A stretch of DNA of 64,000 nucleotides from Hymenobacter cavernae (GTDB lineage: Bacteria; Bacteroidota; Bacteroidia; Cytophagales; Hymenobacteraceae), in NCBI RefSeq assembly GCF_014641455.1, contig NZ_BMHT01000010.1:1-64000 (forward strand), in the 5' to 3' direction. The translations under genes and the position numbers were made by a program. Under the pieces are notes generated by a model. It did no database searches and had not been told where the DNA came from. It saw nothing but the letters and a program-made list of their open reading frames with translations. This document shows positions 23,885 to 32,501 of this stretch, one piece after another (position 1 is the first letter of the stretch; each line of letters starts with the position of its first letter).

Positions 23885-26110
23885 TTACAGCAGCTTGTCC
23901 AGCGTAATCGGGAAGTCGCGGACGCGCTTGCCGGTGGCGTGATAGATGGCATTGCCCACGGCCGCCGCTACGCCCACGAGGCCGATTTCGCCCAGGCCTT
24001 TCGCGCCCAGCGGGTTTACAATCTTATCGTGTTCTTCCACAAAAATCACCTCCAGGTCGTGAATATCGGCGTTGACCGGTACATGGTACTCCGAGAGGTT
24101 ATGATTCATAATGCGGCCGAAGTCGTGGTCGAGCACGCTTTCTTCGTGTAGGGCCATGCTGATGCCCCACACAATGCCGCCCAGGATCTGGCTGCGCGCC
24201 GTTTTGGGATTGATAACACGGCCGCCCGCAATGGCACTCACCACGCGGCGCACGCAGATCTGACCTAGGTCTTCGTCCACTTCTACCTCCACAAACACGG
24301 CGGAGTGCGTGTTGCGGGAGTATTTCATCTGCTTCAGGAAATTGGGCAGGGCCGTGGTTTCTTCTTCGATGTAATTTATTCCGGTTTGCCGCATCGTCTC
24401 GATGATGGAGACGCTGGCTGAGGGGTTGCCTTTCAGCTGAATCCGGCCATCGGCAAACGCAATATCTTCGAAAGCAGCTTTTTTCAGCGGAGAGTCTTTG
24501 AGCTTTTTTGCCAGCTTAAAAAGCTTTTTGCCAATAGCCTCGCACGCTTCCTGCACGGCCGTACCCACCGAGGATACCGTCCAGGAGCCGCCTTCCAGCG
24601 GGGCTTCGGGCAAGGTGGTGTCGCCGAGCTTAAACGTAACAGCCTCAATCGGCAGACCTAGGGTTTCGGCGGCAATTATCGACATGGCCGTGTAGGTGCC
24701 GGTGCCGATATCAGCTGTGCCGCTTGCTACTACCAGCTTTCCGTCGACGGAAAGGTTGGCTTTGGCGGCGGCTTTCTTTTGCTGCGCATCCCAGATGCCG
24801 GTGGCCATGCCCCAGCCAATGAGCTTGGTGCCTTCGCGAGTCGAGCGGGGCACAGGGTTGCGCCTGGACCAGCCAAACCGCTCGGCGCCCTGGGCGTAGC
24901 ACTCGCGGAGCGCCTTGCTGGAAAAAGGCTTGCCTTCCAGCTGATTCACTTCCGCGTAGTTGAGTAAGCGCAGCTCCAACGGGTCCATACCTAGCTTGTA
25001 GGATAGCTCGTCCATGGCCGTTTCGGTTGCCAGCACACCCGTGGCGGCACCAGGCGCGCGCATATCCATTGGCGTAGAAACGTCGAGGTTACGCAGGTAG
25101 TAGTCGAGCTTCACATTGTCGCACTGGTAGAGCGAGCCTGACCAGTTCACGATAACCTCCGTGTATTCCTCCCCGCGCGACGTTTCGCTCAGGGCCTCGT
25201 GCTTAATGGCTTGCAGCGCACCCGCTTCGGAAGCCCCCAACGATACCGTTTGCAGCGTGGCCGGGCGATGCCCGAGGCTGAACATCTGCTGGCGCGTCAG
25301 GGTCACGCGCACTGAGCGTTTCAGCTCCAGCGCGGCCATCACGGCCAGGTACAGCTGGTACTGCGGGCGCAGGCCCGACCCGAAACCGCCGCCCACGAAG
25401 GGTGATACTACCCGCGCTTCATCCTTGCTCAGCCCAAAAACCTGCGTAATGTACTTCTGACTATTGAAGGCGCTTTGCGTCTTGTCGTAGATCTTCAGCT
25501 TGCCCTCTTCGTCCATAAGCACCGTGGAGGAAAACATTTCCAGCGCATTATGGTGCTCCGGCATGTGCACGTACTCGGCCTCAAACTGCACATCGGCCAT
25601 TTCGAAGGCTTTTTTCGCGTTGCCGCGGTCCTTGGGGGGAGTGAAGCCCGATTTGCCTTTGGGCGCTTTGTGCCCTTTGGGCTTGCTCGTGAGGTCCGTT
25701 TCCGGCTTTTCGGCTTTATATTCTACTTCAACAAGCGAAGCGGCGTAGCGTGCAATTTCAAATGTATCGGCCACAACCAGCGCAATCGGCTGCATGCTAA
25801 AACCGATTTCGGGGCTATAGAGCGGCTTGAGCGGCGCGCCGGCTACGGCGTCGTCATCCTTAAAGCTTCTATCGAAGTGTGCCGGGCGAGGCGCGTTTTC
25901 GTGGGTAAATACCTGCAAAACACCCGGTATGCTCAGCGCCTGCGAGGTGTCGATCTTGGTGATTTTGCCCTTGGTAATAGCACTCGAAACCACGTAGCCA
26001 TAGACCAGACCCGCGGTGTTGAACTCGCCGGCGTACTTTGCTTCGCCGGTTACTTTGGCGCGGCCGTCGACGCGGCTTATCGGCTTGCCGACATAGGTAG
26101 TTGCTGCCAT
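23885..26110 (-). CDS. paoC: Aldehyde oxidoreductase, molybdenum-binding subunit
   Basis: Large subunit (741 residues) of a xanthine-oxidase-family enzyme oxidising aldehydes to acids, binding the molybdopterin cofactor. It has the two aldehyde-oxidase domains and the segment PFVGGGFGSG (~residue 238). The catalytic Glu lies in GAKGLGEIG near the C-terminus, as in PaoC/XdhA. No signal peptide is visible, whereas E. coli PaoABC is periplasmic through its small subunit. The start overlaps the FAD-subunit stop by one base, so they are translationally coupled. The MocA/PaoD-like maturation factor is not in the window. Confidence 0.9.
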   Translation of the reverse strand: MAATTYVGKPISRVDGRAKVTGEAKYAGEFNTAGLVYGYVVSSAITKGKITKIDTSQALSIPGVLQVFTHENAPRPAHFDRSFKDDDAVAGAPLKPLYSPEIGFSMQPIALVVADTFEIARYAASLVEVEYKAEKPETDLTSKPKGHKAPKGKSGFTPPKDRGNAKKAFEMADVQFEAEYVHMPEHHNALEMFSSTVLMDEEGKLKIYDKTQSAFNSQKYITQVFGLSKDEARVVSPFVGGGFGSGLRPQYQLYLAVMAALELKRSVRVTLTRQQMFSLGHRPATLQTVSLGASEAGALQAIKHEALSETSRGEEYTEVIVNWSGSLYQCDNVKLDYYLRNLDVSTPMDMRAPGAATGVLATETAMDELSYKLGMDPLELRLLNYAEVNQLEGKPFSSKALRECYAQGAERFGWSRRNPVPRSTREGTKLIGWGMATGIWDAQQKKAAAKANLSVDGKLVVASGTADIGTGTYTAMSIIAAETLGLPIEAVTFKLGDTTLPEAPLEGGSWTVSSVGTAVQEACEAIGKKLFKLAKKLKDSPLKKAAFEDIAFADGRIQLKGNPSASVSIIETMRQTGINYIEEETTALPNFLKQMKYSRNTHSAVFVEVEVDEDLGQICVRRVVSAIAGGRVINPKTARSQILGGIVWGISMALHEESVLDHDFGRIMNHNLSEYHVPVNADIHDLEVIFVEEHDKIVNPLGAKGLGEIGLVGVAAAVGNAIYHATGKRVRDFPITLDKLL

Positions 26111-27102
26111 TATTTCTTCTTCATTTCGGTGGCCATCACCAGCGCCCGCACGATGGCGCGGGGAGCCAGCTCAATCTTAAACGTATTCGCGCCAAAGCCT
26201 TTGGCACCTTCCAACAGGGCCTCAGCCACTTTGCGGAAGTTCTCTTTGGTCGCTTTCTGGCCTTTCAGCAAAGCTTCGGCTTCGGGCTTGCGCCAAGGCA
26301 TGTGCGCCACGCCGCCCAGGGCCACGCGTGCTTCCCTGATGGTGTCGCCTTCCAGCTCGAGGGCGGCCGCTACCGATACCAGCGCGAAGGCATACGACGA
26401 CCGGTCGCGCAGCTTCAGGTAGTTGTAGTTATTCGCGAAGCCGTTTGCGGGCAGATCAATGCTGGTCACGATTTCGCCGGCTTCCAAATTATTGTCGTAC
26501 TGCGGCTTGTCGCCGGGCAGGCGGTGAAAGTCAGCCATAGCTAGGGTGCGTTCCCCGTTGGGGCCGCTTACGCGAATGGTGGCTTCCAGCGCCGCCAGCG
26601 CCACAGCCATATCGGAAGGGTGCGTGGCAATGCAGTGCTCACTGGTGCCCAGAATGGCATGAATGCGGTTGAAGCCATTGATAGCCGAGCAGCCCGAGCC
26701 CGGCTCGCGCTTGTTGCAGGGCGTGGCTGTGTCGTAGAAGTAGTAGCAGCGCGTACGCTGAAACAAGTTGCCGCCATCCGTAGCCATGTTGCGCAGCTGC
26801 GCCGAGGCACCGGCCAGAATAGTCTTGCTCAGCAGTGGGTAGCGCTTTTGTACCTCTGGATGATACGCCGTATCGGCGTTCGTGACGAGCGCACCTAGGC
26901 GCAAACCGCCATCCGGAAGCGTTTCTATCTGCTTAAGCGGCAGGCGGGTGATGTCAACAAGGTGGTCGGGGCGCTCCACATTCTCCTTCATCAGGTCGAG
27001 AATGTTGGTGCCGCCGGCGATGAACTTGGCCGTGTGGTGCGCCTTGATTTCGCCGATAGCCGTGTCGACGGTTTCCGCGCGGGTGTAGGTAAAGCTGTTC
27101 AT
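26110..27102 (-). CDS. paoB: Aldehyde oxidoreductase, FAD subunit with Fe-S insertion
   Basis: A 330-residue CO-dehydrogenase-flavoprotein-type subunit. The FAD site is FIAGGTNILDLMK near residue 28 and a second site is NMATDGGNLFQRTRC near residue 107. A Cys-rich insertion follows (RTRC...TPCNKREPGSGC), as in PaoB, where it holds an additional 4Fe-4S cluster. It passes electrons from the iron-sulfur subunit to the acceptor. It lies between paoA (3-bp gap) and paoC (1-bp overlap). Confidence 0.9.
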   Translation of the reverse strand: MNSFTYTRAETVDTAIGEIKAHHTAKFIAGGTNILDLMKENVERPDHLVDITRLPLKQIETLPDGGLRLGALVTNADTAYHPEVQKRYPLLSKTILAGASAQLRNMATDGGNLFQRTRCYYFYDTATPCNKREPGSGCSAINGFNRIHAILGTSEHCIATHPSDMAVALAALEATIRVSGPNGERTLAMADFHRLPGDKPQYDNNLEAGEIVTSIDLPANGFANNYNYLKLRDRSSYAFALVSVAAALELEGDTIREARVALGGVAHMPWRKPEAEALLKGQKATKENFRKVAEALLEGAKGFGANTFKIELAPRAIVRALVMATEMKKK

Positions 27103-27105
27103 CGG

Positions 27106-27639
27106 TTACTGCGCGTTAGATTGACACACCTTCAGGGCTTGCTCCACAGCGGCCGTGATGCCGACGTAAGCCCCACAGCGACAGATATTACCGCTCATCA
27201 ACTCTTGTATGTCTTCGGTAGTCTTGGCGTGGCCCTCGTTGATCAGGCCCACGGCCGAGCAGATCTGGCCCGGCGTGCAGTAGCCACACTGGAAAGCGTC
27301 ATGCTCGATGAAGGCTTCCTGCACTGGGTGCAGTTGGTCGCCTTTCGCCAGGCCCTCAATCGTGGTGATTTCCTTGCCTTCCTGCATCACGGCCAGGCTC
27401 AGGCAGGAGTTGATGCGCTTGCCATCAACCAGCACCGTGCAGGCGCCGCACTGGCCATGGTCGCAGCCTTTTTTGGTGCCCGTCAGGTCGAGGTACTCGC
27501 GCAAGAGGTCAAGCAGCGAGGTCCACGGTGCTACTTCCAGCTGCTTTTCGGCGCCGTTGATGGTCAGCGTCACGCGCTGGAGCGGCGGCAGTGCAACAGG
27601 CACATCGCCGAGGGGTTTCGTAAGAACTTTGCTGCTCAT
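27106..27639 (-). CDS. paoA: Aldehyde oxidoreductase, 2Fe-2S subunit
   Basis: A 177-residue subunit with two 2Fe-2S clusters. The plant-type ferredoxin domain has KKGCDHGQCGACTV (~58-70) and a later Cys in INSCLS. The C-terminal helical domain has FQCGYCTPGQ and SGNICRCGAY. It is the first gene of the operon. The N-terminus has no clear Tat signal (no RR pair), unlike E. coli PaoA, so the enzyme may be cytoplasmic. Confidence 0.92.
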   Translation of the reverse strand: MSSKVLTKPLGDVPVALPPLQRVTLTINGAEKQLEVAPWTSLLDLLREYLDLTGTKKGCDHGQCGACTVLVDGKRINSCLSLAVMQEGKEITTIEGLAKGDQLHPVQEAFIEHDAFQCGYCTPGQICSAVGLINEGHAKTTEDIQELMSGNICRCGAYVGITAAVEQALKVCQSNAQ

Positions 27640-27896
27640 AGAGCGAATCGAATAGAGTGGGTAGATGGATGAGGACAGGCGCCGAACATAAAAGAAGCCG
27701 TGGTGGGAGAGGTGCCGTGCATCCCTAGGGCGAATAGGTGCTGTACGCCTTGCACTAAGGCTAGGTTAACTAGATTGATTCTAACAAGATGCGGCGTATC
27801 GTCTTGATAAACCGCTATATATAGGCGTATATAACCGTTGGGCGGCGTGTATTTCGGTAGGTACTAGCCGTTTCAACGAGCTGCATTCTTGGTAAG

Positions 27897-28055
27897 CTAG
27901 CCCCGGTGGGGCAGGATATTGGTAGAACCTAGCCCGTACAAACGACCAAGCCCCAGCGGGGCGACACCCGTCGTTGAGACCTAGGTGCCGCCCCGCTGGG
28001 GCTAGGATGTGCTACTGCTTTGGGTTCTAATGATATATAGCCCCGCTGGGGCTAT
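27897..28055. repeat. Four-hairpin dispersed repeat, copy 2
   Basis: The same arrangement as at 15714-15873: AGCCCCGGTGGGGC, linker with GGTAGAACCTAG, TACAAACGACC, AGCCCCAGCGGGGC, then two more GCCCCGCTGGGGC palindromes. It lies upstream of paoA and downstream of the next minus-strand gene. The hairpins are kept while some linkers vary. Confidence 0.8.
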
Positions 28056-28144
28056 GTAAGTGTACCCTATAACGTGGATTACTCACAAGGCAGCTCGCCA
28101 GGAAGGACCTCTTGCGAATACGACCTAGGGCTGCTTTATAGTGC

Positions 28145-28585
28145 CTATGCGGCTGGGGTGCTCAGGTAACGCTGGGCCGGGAACCACTGCTCGCAGGAAC
28201 GCAGCCACTGGTGGGCCCCGATTAGCTCATCGAAAACAGCTATCAGGGGCGTTTTGGTCATGCCGACGGCTTGGTCGGCGTACATCCGGCAATCCAGCGA
28301 AGGCGACAGCACCCAGGCAATGTACTGCAGGCCGGCCTCTGCGTAGCGCGGCATAGCCTCGGAGGCCACCCAGTCGGAGAAGTACCAAGTGGCGGCCTGC
28401 ACGTTGGTGTTGTCGTTGAGGAGCTTGTTGCAGGACGTTTGATGCAGGCAGGCTAGGATAGCCTCCGTGCCGCGCTTCACCTGCTCCAACCCTAGCTCGT
28501 CCTGCCAATCAGCATAAATCCATTGATTATCAGGATCATGCGAAATGATAAGAAAATCTGACTCCAATAAAGTAGAAAGGCTCAT
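28145..28585 (-). CDS. Hypothetical STAS/SpoIIAA-like protein
   Basis: A 146-residue soluble protein. Its pattern (FLIISHDPDNQWIYADWQ, then GTEAILACLHQTSCNKLLNDNT, then WVLSPSL) matches SpoIIAA/STAS-like proteins of Bacteroidota that alternate strands and helices. No catalytic motif is seen. It is a single gene upstream of the repeat copy. Confidence 0.6.
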   Translation of the reverse strand: MSLSTLLESDFLIISHDPDNQWIYADWQDELGLEQVKRGTEAILACLHQTSCNKLLNDNTNVQAATWYFSDWVASEAMPRYAEAGLQYIAWVLSPSLDCRMYADQAVGMTKTPLIAVFDELIGAHQWLRSCEQWFPAQRYLSTPAA

Positions 28586-28980
28586 CCCGAAATTTATAAC
28601 CTATTAAGTAGAAACTCACCAGTCCGTAAAAAACCTAGGTTGGCTCGGTGCCAGGCAGCCTTGCTATAGTCCATAAGACGTAAGCGCTACTGTTCTGTTC
28701 TGTTGCAAAAAACAAATTCTTGACTAAGCGGAAGAGGGTAAAGCCGCTGAATGGAAAATTATCTTATATAAATTAAAATATTTAGGATAATAGTCCTGTG
28801 GAAAGCTAGATTTTTGTTTTCTTTTTTAGCTCGGGACTATGGCAGTTTGCCTTGGGTAAAAGTCCTGAATCTGGTTGGGCATTCTGGTAGCAGGAGAGTG
28901 CGGGAAGGATTTGCTGCCGCGGCAGGCCAGTTTTGGAGCGTGGGAAATAATTCAGGTGGTGCTGCCTGGATGATGTAGTC

Positions 28981-29010
28981 GTTAGCCGGCATCTGCAAAT
29001 GCCGGCTAAC
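28981..29010. promoter_or_regulatory. Palindrome 1 upstream of susC
   Basis: GTTAGCCGGCAT and ATGCCGGCTAAC separated by six bases; the arms match perfectly. It lies immediately before the second palindrome, suggesting a composite operator or a hairpin in the leader. Confidence 0.55.
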
Positions 29011-29034
29011 AAACGTTTGCAGCCGCAAACGTTT
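29011..29034. promoter_or_regulatory. Palindrome 2: LacI-type operator candidate
   Basis: AAACGTTTGC-N4-GCAAACGTTT, two overlapping half-palindromes around the core GCAAACG. LacI/PurR/CcpA-family operators share the GCAAACGTTTGC-type core, so this may bind such a regulator controlling susCD. No LacI gene is in the window. Confidence 0.55.
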
Positions 29035-29273
29035 TCCCTGAAGGCTCGTCGGCAACAGTACGCCGGCATTAGCGCTTCTCAGCGGCTCGCCTCCCGTAGG
29101 AAAATGGCGCTTTCTTGGCCTCTGGGTTGCTAAAATCCAAGTTTTTATAAAATAAAAATACGAGCCTGAGACATCAGAACGGTACTCTACAGGAGAGTTT
29201 CGGGCGGGTCAAAAAGTAGTTTTAATAGCTCTAATTCAGTCTTCCTCACGCTCACCTATTACTCAAAACCCCC

Positions 29274-32200
29274 ATGAAGAAAACCTACAACTGGCGGCGT
29301 GGTCAGCCGGTGGCGCTAGCGGCGCTGCTGCTGCTGGCGAATCCCGCCGTCAGCACACTACAAGCCCGCCCGCTTGCCCGCACTGTTGCCGAATGGCAGC
29401 TGACGGGCCGAGTAGTTTCGGGCTCCAATGAGGGCCTGCCCGGCGTAACGGTAGTGGTAAAAGGTACCACCAACGGCACGACCACGGGCGCCGACGGTGC
29501 CTTTACGCTATCGGTGCCAGAAACGGCCGGCACGTTGGTTTTCAGCTACATTGGCTACCAGACGCAGGAGCGCAAATTCTCTGGCTCCGAAGCCCTGACC
29601 ATCAAGCTGGTAGAAGATACTAAAGCGCTGGATGAAGTGGTGGTAGTAGGCTACGGCACCCAGAAAAAAGGCGACGTGACCGGTGCTATTGCCTCTTTCA
29701 ACGCCGAAAAACTACAGGAACGCCCGCTCGCCCGCGTCGATCAGGCGCTGGTGGGACAGCTGGCCGGCGTGCAGGTGAAGCAGACGACCGGCGTACCGGG
29801 TCGGGGCTTCAGCGTGCAGGTGCGCGGTGCGGGTTCCATCACGGCCAACAACGAGCCGCTGTACGTGATTGATGGTTTCCCGCTGGAAGCAGCGGCTCAG
29901 AACTCCTCCGGGCGTTTCGCGAGCGGTAGCCCGCTGGACAACATCAACCCCAATGATATTGAGAATATTGAGGTGCTGAAGGATGCCGCCGCCGCCGCTA
30001 TCTACGGTTCGCGGGCCGCCAACGGCGTCGTACTGATTACCACCAAGCGGGGCAAATCGGGCAAGCCGAAGATCAACCTGAACACCTACGCGGGCTTCAC
30101 CCAGGCGGTGCGCAAGCTCGACATGCTCAACTCGGAAGAGTGGATCGACCGCTCTGTTGAAATCATCAACGCCAACTGGGTGGCCTCGGGTCCGGGGCGC
30201 CTTGCTACCCAAACGACGGCTGAGCGGCAGACGGCGCTGAAGGTAACGACCATCGACCCTAGGTATATGATTGATGACCGTTGGCTACAGCCTGGGCATC
30301 CGGGGCTGGATTTCGTGAATTGGCAAAAGGAAGCCTTCCGCACCGGCTTCACGCAGGACGTGCAGCTGGCGGCCAGCGGCGCCAGCGACTTTGTAAACTA
30401 CTATGTTTCGGGTGATTACCTGAAGCAGGACGGCATGGTGGTCGGGCTGGGTTACAAGCGCTACTCGGGTCGCGCCAACGTAGAAGTGAAAGCCAGCGAC
30501 AAGTTCAAGTTCGGCCTGAATATCTCACCGTCGTACTCCATCACCAATGACCCCGGCGTGGAAGGCAAGGACAACCTGCTCCACCTGGTAGCCACCAGCT
30601 CGCCGGTAGTAGAAAGCACAGCCGGCCTGAACACGAACACCGGTGACTTCACCTACTATAACTGGGGCACGACGCGCAACAGCCCGATCCGGCTACTGGA
30701 AAAATCCATCGGCGACACGCGCACGTTCCGGACCCTAGGTACCGTTTACGGTGATTTCCAGATTATCAAAGGGCTAGCTCTGCGTTCGACGGCCAACATC
30801 GACAACACCGATGCGCAGTCGAAATCGTATGCGCCGGCCTTCGTGAGCGGCAGCTTAGGTAACCGTCAGGCGTCGGGCTCCTACAGCAGCTTCCGTCGGC
30901 AGACGTTCGTGAACGAGAACACGCTGACCTACACCAAGACCCTCGGTGGCAAGCACGACATCACCGGGCTGGCCGGCTACTCCTACAACTTCACCAAGCT
31001 CTACTCGCAGGCGCTGTCGGCCACGGGAGGTTTTGTTAATCAGGCCGTAACGACGCTGAACGCAGCGGTCAACATCAGCGGCACGGCTAACAACTACACC
31101 ACTGAAACCCAAAGCGCGTTGATTTCATACTTCGGGCGCGTGCAGTACGCCTATTCCGGCAAGTATTTGCTGTCGGCCAGCATCCGCCGCGACGGTTCGT
31201 CTCGCTTCGGCGAAAACACCAAGTTTGGCGTGTTCCCGGCCGCTTCGGTGGGCTGGCGCATCTCCCAGGAAGGCTTCATGCAGGGCATTGCGCCCATCAG
31301 CGACCTGAAGCTGCGGGCCAGCGTGGGCTACTCCGGCAACAACGGTATCGGCGACTACAGCAGCATCGCAACCCTAGGTATCTACAACTACACGTTCGGC
31401 GGCGCGCAGGCCAGCGGCCAGGCCCCCAACCGGGTGAACAACCCCGATCTGAAGTGGGAAAGATCCCGCACGTATGATGTCGGCTTTGATTTTGGCGTGC
31501 TCAAAAACCGCCTGACGGGTTCGTTCGACTACTACACCAAAACCAGCAAAGACCTGCTGCTCAACATTCCGGTGCTATCAGCGGCCGGCTTTAGCACCCA
31601 GCTGACCAACATCGGCGAAGTAGTGAACCGCGGTCTGGAGCTAGAGCTGACCAGCCACAACCTGGTAGGCGCGTTCCAGTGGAATACTTCCGTGAACGTG
31701 AGCCACAATTCCAACAAGGTAGTACACCTAGGTGTCGGCGACGCGCCAATTGAGATTCAGTCTGCGTTCGACATTCCGAACAACATCCTGAAGGTTGGCC
31801 AGCCGCTCTACAGCATTTACGTGGTGAAGCAGGACGGCATCCTGTCGCAGAGCGACATTGATGGCGGCGCCGCGCTCTACGGCTCTCAAACGGTAGGCGA
31901 CCCCAAGTACGTGGATGCCAACAACGATAAGAAGATTGACGCCAACGACCGCCAGATCGTAGGCCACCCAAACCCGAACTACATCTGGGGCGTGACCAAC
32001 AGCTTCCGCTACAAAGGCTTCGACCTGAGCGTGCTGGTGCAAGGGCAGAACGGCGGCTCTATCTATTCGCTCTTTGGGCGGGCCGTGGACCGCACCGGCA
32101 CCGGGCAAGTGGATAACGTGATTGGTTTGTACCGCGACCGGTGGCGCTCACCCGAAGACCCCGGCGCAGGTCTGCGGGGCAAAGCCTACTCCACCTTCGG

Positions 32201-32483
32201 CCGCATCAAGAACACCGACTGGCTGTATTCTTCTGACTACTGGCGCGTGCGCAACATCACGCTGGGCTACGACCTAGGTCTGCTTATCAACAAGAGTATC
32301 GCGCAGGGTGCCCGCATCTACGTGACAGCTGAAAACTTCTTCGGTCACGATAAATACACAGGTGGCTTCAACCCCGAAGCCGTGAACACCGGCGGCGGCG
32401 ACAACAACTTCCCGGTAGGCGTCGACTACGGCGGACTACCGCTCGCCAAGTCGCTCATCCTGGGGTTGAACTTTACCTTCTAA
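29274..32483 (+). CDS. SusC/RagA TonB-dependent glycan transporter
   Basis: A 1069-residue outer-membrane transporter. It has a signal peptide (~residues 1-32), a carboxypeptidase-like domain (GRVVSGSNEGLPGVTVVVKG, ~residues 46-120), a TonB box region with DEVVVVGYG near residue 118, the plug domain with NPNDIENIEVLKDAAAAAIYG and NGVVLITTK, and a long barrel ending in the aromatic LILGLNFTF. It imports oligosaccharides with its SusD partner, whose start is 18 bp downstream. The nearby GH28/GH105 genes make pectic fragments likely substrates. Confidence 0.93.
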   Translation: MKKTYNWRRGQPVALAALLLLANPAVSTLQARPLARTVAEWQLTGRVVSGSNEGLPGVTVVVKGTTNGTTTGADGAFTLSVPETAGTLVFSYIGYQTQERKFSGSEALTIKLVEDTKALDEVVVVGYGTQKKGDVTGAIASFNAEKLQERPLARVDQALVGQLAGVQVKQTTGVPGRGFSVQVRGAGSITANNEPLYVIDGFPLEAAAQNSSGRFASGSPLDNINPNDIENIEVLKDAAAAAIYGSRAANGVVLITTKRGKSGKPKINLNTYAGFTQAVRKLDMLNSEEWIDRSVEIINANWVASGPGRLATQTTAERQTALKVTTIDPRYMIDDRWLQPGHPGLDFVNWQKEAFRTGFTQDVQLAASGASDFVNYYVSGDYLKQDGMVVGLGYKRYSGRANVEVKASDKFKFGLNISPSYSITNDPGVEGKDNLLHLVATSSPVVESTAGLNTNTGDFTYYNWGTTRNSPIRLLEKSIGDTRTFRTLGTVYGDFQIIKGLALRSTANIDNTDAQSKSYAPAFVSGSLGNRQASGSYSSFRRQTFVNENTLTYTKTLGGKHDITGLAGYSYNFTKLYSQALSATGGFVNQAVTTLNAAVNISGTANNYTTETQSALISYFGRVQYAYSGKYLLSASIRRDGSSRFGENTKFGVFPAASVGWRISQEGFMQGIAPISDLKLRASVGYSGNNGIGDYSSIATLGIYNYTFGGAQASGQAPNRVNNPDLKWERSRTYDVGFDFGVLKNRLTGSFDYYTKTSKDLLLNIPVLSAAGFSTQLTNIGEVVNRGLELELTSHNLVGAFQWNTSVNVSHNSNKVVHLGVGDAPIEIQSAFDIPNNILKVGQPLYSIYVVKQDGILSQSDIDGGAALYGSQTVGDPKYVDANNDKKIDANDRQIVGHPNPNYIWGVTNSFRYKGFDLSVLVQGQNGGSIYSLFGRAVDRTGTGQVDNVIGLYRDRWRSPEDPGAGLRGKAYSTFGRIKNTDWLYSSDYWRVRNITLGYDLGLLINKSIAQGARIYVTAENFFGHDKYTGGFNPEAVNTGGGDNNFPVGVDYGGLPLAKSLILGLNFTF

Positions 32484-32501
32484 GCCTAGCCTTCCTTTCT
32501 C

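Larger units (their letters stand above)
28586..29273. other. Leader region of the susCD operon
   Basis: A 688-bp non-coding region. AT-rich stretches at 28750-28800 and 29140-29160 probably contain promoters; I see no perfect TAnnTTTG box. Two palindromes at 28981-29034 are described separately. Minus-strand frames through 28806-29069 cross these palindromes and do not look like a gene. Confidence 0.5.

Noticed and set aside
28806..29069. Minus-strand frames over the susC leader
   Set aside because: They run through two perfect palindromes that fit regulatory DNA better, and overlap each other in two phases with unnatural composition.
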